Of a stretch of 64,000 bases of DNA, positions 46,187 through 57,028 are shown piece after piece. Position 1 is the stretch's first letter; each line of letters opens with the position of its first letter. A program made the position numbers and the translations under genes. The stretch comes from Episyrphus balteatus (Eukaryota; Arthropoda; Insecta; Diptera; Syrphidae), in assembly GCF_945859705.1 (NCBI RefSeq), contig NC_079138.1:1612001-1676000 (forward strand), given 5' to 3'. A model generated the notes under the pieces. It saw nothing but the letters and a program-made list of their open reading frames with translations, ran no database searches and was not told the origin of the DNA.

Positions 46187-46352
46187 GCCACGTTTTATTG
46201 GTAACTCAGTTCTTAGCTCAGTCAAATTTTGCACGTTAAACAACAACAAATGATTGCTAAGGATAAACGAAAGTTTTTTTATTTTTTGGTTTGAAGAGAC
46301 ATTTTTTTTCTAAAATTTTGACCCTTCAACAATAAAGGATTTATTAATAAAA
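46187..46352 (+). repeat. Dispersed repeat, inverted copy of 8655-8823
   Basis: Shares GTTTTATTGGTAACTCAG, AACAACAACAAATGATT and CAATAAAGGATT with 8655-8823 on the opposite strand. Confidence 0.7.
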
Positions 46353-46860
46353 TAAAAATAAAAGTTTTTTACAGCATAAAATGTTTATTCAGTAAAATAA
46401 TGAGCACCAATAAAACACGGCTGATGTTACGCCATATGCATTGACAGGGAACGCTCGGTACGATGCTGGGTGCTAACAAGTTCATGTAGATCAATGGAAA
46501 CAAAATAAAGCTAGGCCCTAATATGTTATAAAATTTGTAAGGTTCAACGAAAATCTTATATTGAAATTTTGAGATATTCACATGCAACATATCGAACAAC
46601 ATTTTTTCTTTTGATATTAATCGCAAGATAATTTAACTTTTTTTGAATGAAAAAAAGTAAAATGATCGGACGCATGGGCCGATGGAGTAGAAAAGTGATA
46701 AATGCGACAAAAGCCAACTTGGACAATTTCATTTTAATAGCTAAGTTTAACGACGCCAAGTCCAACTACTGACAGCTGTACGTATAAAAGTCAGCAGGGA
46801 CACCGGACGTGCTCAAGCTGGCAATTGCAAGATATGGAGAATGCTAAAAAAGTTTAAAAA

Positions 46861-47422
46861 TTATAGAAGCATAATTTTTTACTCACAAAAAAATAGTACG
46901 CATACACCACAGTGACCATTTTAATTTATAATTTGGAAATTAAAAAAAAAAGTGTAAAAGGGTCAATTTGTACACTAAAAAAAAAACAAATTTTTATTTT
47001 TGAGAGGTTGGTAATTTGAAATTTATTAATTTTTTAACTAAAACAAAAGTGATGTAATTTGTTGGAATTACCATGGTTAGTTGAGAAAGGTCTAAAAGAT
47101 ACTATTCGTGTACTGAAAAACAAATCACCTCACACACAATTTTATATTTCTTGTCACTTTTTAAAAATGTTTGGATGGCATGTACCTTTTCTTGGTGCTT
47201 GAAAAAATATTTGTATTTTGTGGTATTTACGGTGAAATAAAACAAATCCAACTTAAGATTCTTAACAAGAATGTTATATGGAATACATTCAACCACGTAA
47301 GAATTCGAAGTCAAATATTTCCCTTTTCTAAATTATAAATTATAAAGGTCACTGTGGTGTATGCGTGCTATTTTTTTTTTTTTTTTTTTTTTTGAGGTGA
47401 ATAAAAAATAATGCTTCTATAA
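46861..47422. mobile_element. Dispersed MITE family, best-preserved copy B
   Basis: This copy shows both ends. It starts TTATAGAAGCATAATTTTTT and ends ATAATGCTTCTATAA. Just inside each end lies an inverted ACGCATACACCACAGTGACC block, giving terminal inverted repeats of about 75-90 bp around a 400-bp AT-rich core. 562 bp, no transposase frame. Confidence 0.88.
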
Positions 47423-50400
47423 TTTTTTAACCAAGGGTAGGATAGTAACCAAGTCGCCAGTAAAATTGGTACTAGCAAAATAACCAATGCTGAAATCATC
47501 AATTCTGCCAGCAAAAAAAATAAAAATAAAATAAAAAGCGTTTGTTTAGCTTACGTACTTGCACAACTTTTACCGGGCCCCAATGAAGCTATATATTTTT
47601 ACGTTTAACCTTTAATTTAATAAAATATACTAAAACATGAATTCTAGGCAACTTACATATGAATATCTCAAAATCCACACATTTTTACACAAATTATGTG
47701 GGCTAATTAGCATTGTTTTGATTTGGCAGCAATCTAATTGTTGTGCGCCTTTCTGTAATCATTCGTCCATCAAAGATCTTAATAAACTTCTTAAGTAGAT
47801 TAAAAGTAGATTTGAATGTAAAACATTTTTTTTTTTACACAAGTTTGGTTCTTTTCTATATGGCTCGTGATGAGAAACAATCACGGTTATGTTATTTATT
47901 TAACATGTTTTTGGAAAACCCATGTTATCTTACTAATAAATAACAACTAAATTAACTGATTGAATTTTGAGTGAATGGCCACACTGGTACATCAATATTT
48001 AAATATTAAAAAAGTTTAACAGACTTTTATTATAGGTCTGTTTGGGTACTGCCAAAAACAGAAATGTATGGGTATTCTGGAACTGTTTAGTGTGAACATA
48101 TTTTTGTACATTATTTTTAAAAAAAAGGAGAAATATTTCTGTTTTAGACAGTACCTTTTACCATAAAGTCAAGTGTTTAACATTTTCTTTCTTTTAAAGC
48201 CTTCTCTAAAGCATATATCAACTTATTCTTATTTTAATTGTTTAATAAAATAAATAAGTAAGTGACCATATTTAGATATTTAAAGTGAAGAAAATTGACT
48301 TAAACTAGTTCAAATTACAACCAAAAACATGTTAATTTATTTTTATGGAACTAAAAACTGTCTAATGTAAATTTGCAGTCCAGAAAAATAAAATGCATTC
48401 TTAAGAGCTACGAACAAATAAATATTTGGCTTGTGTAAAATACAAAAATACATTGTATTTCTCTTTTATCTTGAGTGATTGCGCAGAAATCTTGAAGCTT
48501 ATCTTGTTTTATGACAGTTTGCAGCTTTTTGAAACCATTAATATGAATGAAATGTCTAACTCAGCGACCATTAGCAATTCGCAGGCACTCTAGTAATAGA
48601 ATACAAACATATTTAGAGCCATTCATATGGATATGCGACCTGCTTTAGCGAATTGCTAATAGTTGCTAAATTTGACATTTTGATTCATATGAGTACAAAA
48701 ATTGAAGTTAAATCAAAAATGAGGTTAAATTCGTACGAATTATTTGTTCGTAATTTTGTGGAATGCGTTTTGTATTTGTGGAATTGTTGGTCGCATAAAT
48801 AATATTAAAATGTGTGCAGTATTTGTTATTATTGTTAACACTTTCGAGTGGTTATTTTATTTAAATAATTAATGTCACAGTAGCTAGTTGTCAAACTTTC
48901 GTGTCCATTCTACCTTACTGTTTACTTAGAAGAGTTAAAATTATTGCATTTTTATTTTTGAAGCAATACTTCATTTCCGGCGTGGTTCGCACTATAACAA
49001 AACTGTTTTACTATTATGAACACCAGATGGTGTTACTTGTTACATTGACTTCTTTTCAAAAAGTAATTTTTCATACTCCCACGCCGCAAAAGAGGTGAAA
49101 TTTTGATGGGCTAATAGAACAGGTTTACACACTTTAAAGTGGGTAAGTTTGGATTCAAAATTACATAGATCAATGGGCTGTTTTTTTTTTTGGTGAATTA
49201 AACTGGGGTTTATTTAAACATGTTTTATTGGAAAATCCAAAGGCTTTAGTTCCCCACAGAAGATATAAGCTATAAGTTGTAAACCCAACAAAATTTAAGT
49301 GAACGTTAAAAATCGAAAGCAAAAAATCAAAATTGCAGTTAGGTTCCACAGTGTTCTAAGCAGTTTTTTAAGAAGAAAGAAATCTACGGAAAACTATAAC
49401 AAAAATATGAAACGACGGGAAAAGAGGATACAATTTAGAGAGTAGCGAATCATCCTTTGGTTGGTATTCGATTCTTCCGTGTCATCGTGTTAAATTAAAT
49501 CTTCCCCTAAAAAGATTGATAAAAAGTGCTAGAAAATTGGAAAAGTGCTGAAAAATTACTTTTTCAGAGTTTAGCTATTTATTTGGACCCCTAGACGGCC
49601 TTTTCCTCAGAGCTATACATACAATCAAAATATTTAAAGTCTGATTAAAAGAGTAAAACGTCGCACTGTTAGAATAGTAGTCCTACTCTTCGGAACTTAA
49701 ACTTGTTAACAAAGTTCGGAAATTGCTTGTTCATGAATTTTATGAGTAAGGATAACAATTATAAAATAGTTATAAGTTATACTATACGTAATCAAATAGA
49801 ATTTTTTAAATAGTTGTAAATAAAATTTTTTTTTTTAATATTAATTTTTTAATAACTTTAATAACTAAGCAATTTTTAAGTTCCCAAAAGAGACAAAAAC
49901 CTTCTATTGACTCATCGAATAAAGGTTTTTTTTTGAGAACATTGCAATAAATTGTATAAATTTATTGTTTTAACAGTTTTGAATCTGTTTTCTAAGTCAA
50001 AAAGGGATATCCTTGAATGTGCATCAGTAAAAAGTTTTTTTCTTAAGTTTTTGTAGGTTTACAGGTTGAATCTATTTTATTGACCGGTAGTGTCCAAATT
50101 TTGATCTTTCAATAATACTTAATATTTATAATATTGATGATTGAAAAGTGTGAGCATTCTCTCAAAAAAACGTCGGTTATTTAGTTGTTTGGGGTTTGAA
50201 CAGGTTTAAATAGTAATAGTTTTTTTTGTATCTTTATCGTATGCGGTAAATTGAATTACTATCTTATTTTTAAAATGAACTTAGATTTTCATGTTTCGGT
50301 TTTTTAAACTATTAGCCTATAACTATAAATTTTTTGGTTTTTCTTTTTTCAAGAAAACAAAATTTAACTTACCTATTTAATTATTATTTTCCGGCGGCAA

Positions 50401-52418
50401 ACAATTCAAATCGAATATATATAGTTTTTGAGCTAATTATATCGTTTTTTATGGCGCAAGACAAATTGAAAACAATTTACGTATCTATAAACCTTTTTTT
50501 AGATAGTTTAATTAATTTTTTGTACAGAGGTTTGCCAAGGTTATATTTAGCACTGAAAAAAATGCACTCAATTTACTTTATATTGGTATGGAAATATATA
50601 TTTGAGCACTTCACAGAACAGATATAATAATAATTTTTCCTAATAACTGCTTCTTATATAATTAAATAACTGCGCGCAATTTTTTTTTTTTTTTTAAGTT
50701 AAAACAAAAATTTCAACAAACTACAAAAACTGTTGATTTATGATTTGATTCGTTAAACGGCCAGCTGTAGACTAATGTTAGGAGATTCGCACAACAATTT
50801 TGACTTAAAATTATGTGTGGGCAAACGAAAATGTGTGTATGTAATTTTTGTATTTTGTATTTGCCTTAAGAAAATCTTTTTTAATTATTTTATTTTTTTT
50901 TTTTGCTTTGTTCATCGATTTTATTGTATGTTTTCATAGAAAGTTATTTTAAATTAAATTTGATTCAAGCGACTATTCTTCACGTCGTCGTATCTATCTA
51001 CACACCCAAATATTAGAAAACGCAATACAAATGATCCAAAGCGTTCCACGACACGAGATAGAGTCTTTAAAAAAAAAAACAACATATGTATGTACATTTG
51101 GAAAAAAAGATAGAAATACTAGTTTGTAAATAAAGATTTGTTCCCGCGCGCCGAATGTATTGAGATAATTTTCATGTGCCGCTATTTGATCTGTGATATA
51201 TAAATATAGATTGAATATCGGCCTTAGAACAATCGTTGACGAGGCCTTTATAAAAAAAAAAAAAACGTTCCGAAAGTTATGGAATGTAAAATTTTTCATT
51301 TAGCTTTCAATGAAAATCTTTTTCGTATTATTTATTATTTTTTTCTACTATTTGAACATATCCCTGTTTTTGATCCGTTTTTATTTGAAAAATTTCTAGT
51401 TTTTAGAAAGTATACACATATTTTAAATTGGCCTAATTTTGGATTTTTCCAAACTTTTTGCTTCAAATAACCTAAAATAAATTCAATTAAGAACTATAAA
51501 CTAATACCAAGTAGATATTTAGTATATTTCAAATTCATTCATAAGATCCAAAAATATAATGCTGAATGATATTTAATTTTGATAAAAAAAATGAGGACAG
51601 TTCTTGAGGTAGGTACCTAAACCTATATTGCTTCTATCCAAAGTAAAACTGTCGCTCAGGTTGAAGCTATAACATAATGGACTCCAGGATAATGGACTTC
51701 TCGGGGGAGTCATGTCGAACGAAAAAATACAAAATCATTGATTATAATTTTTAGCCCTCTTCTTTGGGTAGCGGAAAAATATTTCTATAGCTTACCAACT
51801 AGTAATTTTTAATAGAACGTTGTTTTTATTTACTCATCAACAAATTTGTAAGGGATTTTCCTTCCAAAACTTTGCACCGAAAATAAAAATAAATAAATTC
51901 ACATTAAGCCTATACAATAAAAGCAATTTATTATCAAAAAGGTCAAATTAGTAAATGATGAAATTCCTTTTTTTTTTTTTTTTGGGATAAAACATATTTT
52001 ATAGTTGTGGTGACATGTTAAAAAACACACCTAATTTTGGAAGCTGATATCAGTCATTAAAAACGCGTATTTTTAAGCAAAAGATGTTCACAATAGTGAA
52101 GCACATTAAGCCCCGTTAATAAATGATTTTCGAACAAAAAACTTCAACGAATGATAGTATAAAAAATCTATAGTATTATGACCAAACAGCACCACCAAAA
52201 TAGTAAGCTACCCACCGTTAAAAAAATTAATTCAAAAAACTCCTCTGGAGTCTCACGAAAACGCTACGTACCAAGTTTTAAGTGAATTGACGCACCCGTT
52301 TAGGTTGTAATTTTTTTTCAATTTCAATTTTGAATATTTTTAGCCTTTCATTTTCAGCTATAGTTCGACGAATATTATCGACCAAATGCACACATTTTGC
52401 ATTGCTTTTTTTTTATTA

Positions 52419-52579
52419 ATGCAGATGAAGCTTGTAGTGCTCAAAAGTGCGAAAACATAAAACCTATTTTGAAAACTCCCGAAAATTATGTGTGTTCGGA
52501 AGAATGGCTACCAATCGCTAAATTCCCAGAATATCATTCTTTTCTTCATTTTATTTTGTTCCCTTTTCGTTACGAATGA
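52419..52579 (+). other. Protein-like short frame after an acceptor (unassigned)
   Basis: TTTTTTTTATTAATGCAG is followed by a frame reading DEACSAQKCENIKPILKTPE, then NYVCSEEWLPIAKFPEYHS, and ending 12 codons later. Composition (spaced Cys, few Lys/Asn runs) is unlike the surrounding chance frames. No matching donor or partner exon is found and no family is recalled. It could be one exon of an unseen gene or an exonised relic. Confidence 0.25.
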
Positions 52580-53783
52580 TGAAAAAGCGAAAAAGGATCA
52601 AAATTTCTGAAAGCTTTTCGATTTCCCAAACACATTTCCCTGGGATTATTCATTCAGAATAGGTCCGATACTGAATACAAAAGCGCTGAAAGTGTAGCCT
52701 GCAGTTGAGGTACAAATTGACAGATTTTCAACTTGCGCTAAAAGCTAAAATCGCATAAGATTGCAAATGTTGTCCTCTTCCTTGTGGAAGAGTGTCTCAA
52801 AGACAGTCTACAATTAAAGCGATAAAAGACATTTTTGACAATCACTTAGTTTGACGAATGGGTTGACCATAGCCAGCGAATATAATCGACAGGTGTCATT
52901 TACCTTAGTCGACATTTGTACGTTTATACAAAGCCTATGCTATGGTATGCAATGCGTACACTAAAGATGATTTCAATTTGTAACGATACAGAAAGAAAAC
53001 ACCACAATTTATAAAAACGAAAAAGAAAAACTTTGAAAAATATTTTGTTAAAACAATTCTATAAACGTCATTTGTTGACACTTAGCCAAATTATAAAATA
53101 TTCAAAACAAGAGTATAACTTTTTTTTATATATGAAGCACGCGTACAAAACAGAAATTGTTTTAAAAATACTTTTTTCAAAAACACTTAGATATAGCTGC
53201 CTACAAAGTTTTGAAAAGAACAATACACCAGTGATCTATTGATAATTTTATATTATTTTTATTTTTTCTTATTAATTGTATATTATGTGTCAATATGTGT
53301 GTATATTAATTGTATATAAGGAAAGTTGGTAATCAGTCTAAAATAACAAGGTCAAATATTGAAAGATTTTCCAAATTAAAATTTCCATACATAAACAGAT
53401 TATAATTTGAATATAAAATAAGAATCATTTCGTACTTTTCTTCCAGAAGAAAAGTACGACAAATTAAAATAGGAATAATCAGGGGTGTACTTTGAGCGGC
53501 CAAGGCGCCGCACACCAGGGACCAAGTCTATGAATTCTTGGTAGAAATTGAAAAAATAAACATTTGAGGTGCACAGTTAAATACTGTTTTAATGTGAACA
53601 TTTTAATAATTCTGTACCTATATTGAGCATATAGAAACCCATTTTTTTCACCTAAAGTTGTACTTATGAATATGTCATATCGTGGGCACAAAGCCAAAAG
53701 TTTTGATAAAAACTCATCCAAACTCAAGGAAACTTATGCAACGGACATTGATAGTTTAGACTGCTAAGCAACAGATAGAGGAT

Positions 53784-53874
53784 TGGTTTTGATTGGAGGA
53801 TTGGTGGTGTTGTTGGTGGTTCTGTTGGTTGTGTTGTTGGTAGTGTTGTTGGTTGTGTTGTTGGTGGTGTATTT
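53784..53874. repeat. GTTGTTGGT-type minisatellite
   Basis: Units of GTTGTTGGT/GTTGTTGGTTGT repeat for about 90 bp. The minus strand reads His/Gln/Asn-rich (HNQQHYQQHNQQ), which is a consequence of the repeat. No splice context is seen. Confidence 0.85.
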
Positions 53875-53959
53875 GTTGGTGTTTCTTGGTAATGTTTCTT
53901 AATTGTAAAATTTTACCGGAATTTTTTTTGCACCCCAAAAATCACAAAAAATTATTTTT

Positions 53960-54650
53960 TTTTATTCAGTGTAAAAATTGTTGGTTAGTAAACCCACGCT
54001 AGCCCAACTTATTTTTTCTTTAAATTACTATTTTTTTTTTTTTTTTTAAGATACAATAAAAATTTTTGTTTCATATGACAAACCGAAAAAATTATGTTTT
54101 TTTTTTTCCTGTTTGCCCAAGGTTAGCCCAGGATAGGCCAACTTTTATTTTCGCTAGCCTACCCTTAGTTTAAAAATTACACAAGCATTATTTTGAATTC
54201 ACCGCAAATAAAAATAGTACGCATACACCACAGTAACCCTTTTTAATATATAATTTATAAAAAGTTAATTCATTGATGTGGGCTCTGCGCTTCAAATGTT
54301 TTTTAATCGGCTTAGAGCTCTTATTCCATATATCATTATTGCTTAGAAGCTTAAGTTGATTTGTTTTATTTCACCTTAAAAACCAAACAAATAGAAATAT
54401 TTTTTGAAGTGTAAAAACAATTTTTTTTTTGCGTATGAGAACCTAGAAAAACTACATGCTTAGTATAATCTATCCAAACTTTTTTCAAAAGTAACAAAAA
54501 ATATAAAATGGTGTGCGAGGTACTTTTTTTAGTACTTTCTCAAATAACCAATTCCAACAAATTACATCACTTCAAAAATTATGATAAAAAAAAACTTTTT
54601 TCAAATTACCAACCTCTTGAAAAATAAAATTTTGATTTTTAAGACGTTAG
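53960..54650 (-). mobile_element. Dispersed MITE family, inverted copy C
   Basis: In inverted orientation it carries the landmarks of copies A and B: ACGCATACACCACAGTAACC, CACCTTAAAAACCAAA and TCCAACAAATTACATCA. Its outer part also shares TTAGCCCA and CTACCCTTAGTT blocks with the flank of copy A. It is diverged. Confidence 0.75.
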
Positions 54651-55377
54651 GGGAGCCATTTTAGGCCTTTTATTGTGATATTTGATGTAATATTTTTAAA
54701 CACCTAAAAAAAGATGAAACACATAAAAATGCACAAAATGTGAAAAAAATCTATTTAATTTCAATATTATTTATTTTTAATACAAAATGATAATAAATAT
54801 ACATATACCTACAATCTCCCAAATTGAATACCGATATAATTTTGCTTTTTCTTTTTTTCAAATTCTATACAGTAGATTACAGTAACAACAGAATAGGTCT
54901 CAACAAATTTGAATTACAAATTTACAAAAAAAAAAAAAAACAAAACATAATATTTACCTATTATTATGAAACATTCTGAGTTTTGTTTTGGATGTTCAAT
55001 AACATTTGTCTGCATATTTGACAGATCATACACTATTTACAAACATCACATATTTAATTTACATTCACTAATTTTTACATCTTTCTTAAATATATTTTAT
55101 TGTTTTTGTTGATAGCAAAATAATAGGTATGTTCGTTTTTTTCCCGCTCCAGGGCACTCTGAGTCATGTCAATCAACTGTCAAAAAAAAATAAAAGTTTC
55201 TCGGGTTTTATTTTACATCGAACACCTCAGAGCTCTTGTGTCATCAGCTGATTTCTGTTTTGACATTTTTTACTTTATTTAGTTTCTTATTTCGTGAAAA
55301 ATCTCATATTTACCACACAAATTTTGTATCCACAAACAACAAATCACTTTTCGCACTCCAAACAATTTTTTTTTTCT

Positions 55378-55669
55378 TAAAGCCTAGTATACAGTTCTTT
55401 GTGATAAAAAAAAATAAGTCGTTAAGAAAAATTTTTTTTTTCTTGAAAAAAAAAAATATCTGTGGTAAACAGATGACAGTTGTAAGTTTTTTCCGCAAAA
55501 GTAATGGGCTGCACATTGTTTTGCGAGAAAAAAAGTCGTGGTGAATATAAATTTTTTTTCGATTTTGGTTGAGTTAAAAAATATTTTTTTTCGGAAAAAA
55601 TCTAAAAAAATCTCTCCCATAAGAAATGCATTGGTTTTTTTTAGAAGAAGAACTGTATACTAGGCTTAA
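55378..55669. mobile_element. MITE with TTAAGCCTAGTATACAGTTCTT ends
   Basis: The left end TAAAGCCTAGTATACAGTTC pairs with the right end GAACTGTATACTAGGCTTAA. It is 292 bp and non-coding. The several overlapping frames inside it are A/T-run artefacts. Confidence 0.88.
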
Positions 55670-56796
55670 ATGGCAACAGCTGATTTGATTTTGATAACTC
55701 TGAATTCCGCGCTCTGACAAAATACCTAGAGTTTTCCAGGATGCGTTCAGAGCGAACATCGAACACAGAGGAGGAGCTACAAAGAGTGCCCTAGAGCTCA
55801 CAACGAACAAACCTTATGTGTTTAACTGGAACATTTCCCCCTGAAACATACATGAATTTGCAAAGTAATTTTTTTTGCCTGATTCCTTCATTGGTAAATG
55901 ATTTTTCTGTTCTGAACTGTTCTAATTTGCTGTTTATTGACGCTGTGTTTAACAGTTAAGAACAGAATTTTCTGCTCTTGCTTTTCAATTGGAATAGATT
56001 CGTGAGAAATGTCAAATGTGTTAGTTGTTGTTTTCTGTTCTGACATTTCTCATGAAACTGTTCTGTCCTATCCTGATCTGATTTAACTATTTTCTCGTCG
56101 AACAGAACTAAACAAATTAAATAGATCTGTTCAAGAACCTTATTGGAAATATTTCATTTAAGTACATATAATATGCGACCAAAAAAACAAAACAACAAAA
56201 ATAGGCGACGTATAGACACTAGGGTTGGCGTATTCATGAAGCATTGTAAACTTAACCGCATCACAAAATGGAAAAGTTTACCAAACACGCGTTATGAACG
56301 CCCCTAAAATCAAAATGTATAAATGTGGCGGCGGCTTATTTGATGTCTATTTGTAACTAGAAACTGAAAATATAGTATTTAAAAAATATTTTTTCAGTTT
56401 TAAGTCATTTTAGTTTATTTTATCGTCAAAATTCAACATCAAAAGTTTTCCACATTTACCAGATTCAGATAGTAAACTTTACTACACAAAAGTGTGCGGG
56501 AAAATTTTGACAGCTCGTTAAAAATGGTAAATGTGGTAAAATGGTAAATATGGAAATTTACCATTTTACCACTTTTACATGGTTTCATGAATACCCCTAC
56601 TGTTTAAGCTACTTTTAAGAAAAACTCGAGTTTATCCAATTTGAATTGCATTGGATAAACTCCAGTTCAAGTTAAATAACAATTATGAATATGACCTATT
56701 TTTTGAAAACCATTGTTATATGTGATGTATTTATGTATGATCTGTGAAATAGGTTCTAGTGGGCAGGGCACTCATAATCAGGTGGGTCAGTTTTGA

Positions 56797-56802
56797 TTTA
56801 TT
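56797..56802 (-). terminator. Candidate ABCD polyadenylation signal
   Basis: AATAAA on the minus strand downstream of the ABCD stop at 57029-57031. Confidence 0.4.
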
Positions 56803-57028
56803 TTAACTACATACATACAAATAAAAAACCTTTTGTGTTTTGTGAAAATATTTTTTAAGTGTTAACTCTAATTAATAATACCTATAATTATTATCAATAG
56901 TTTTTTTTTTTTGTTAAAAGGTTTATCGAATTGTATATATGTTTTTTTTTTGATATCACTGTATGGAAGGTTTGGTTTACATTAAAAAATATAACCAATT
57001 TGCTCCCATGAACACAACAAATTTTGAA

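Larger units (their letters stand above)
45123..46860. other. Upstream DNA of the distal transcript
   Basis: Contains a MITE (45689-45870) and a dispersed repeat (46187-46352). The 114-residue frame at 45101-45445 overlaps the exon boundary and stops within it. No family is recognised and I treat it as chance. Confidence 0.55.
47423..53959. other. Intergenic DNA
   Basis: About 6.5 kb with no gene that I can support. It contains poly(T) runs, short frames without family, one protein-like frame at 52419-52579, and a TTG-rich minisatellite at 53784-53874. A short inverted repeat around 48565-48660 (TTAGCAATTCGC / GCGAATTGCTAA) is also present. Confidence 0.5.
54651..57028. other. Intergenic DNA and ABCD 3' flank
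   Basis: No gene seen. It contains a MITE (55378-55669), short self-complementary blocks near 56520-56580, and AATAAA on the minus strand at 56797-56802, about 230 bp past the ABCD stop. Confidence 0.6.

Noticed and set aside
46000..46191. 63-residue minus-strand frame (ANILKVVGITTNSI...NAMSDKVE)
   Set aside because: Looks somewhat protein-like but has no splice partner and no recognised family. It borders a dispersed repeat, so probably a relic or chance.
53756..53938. His/Gln/Asn-rich 60-residue frame
   Set aside because: Produced by the GTTGTTGGT minisatellite; no neighbouring exon.
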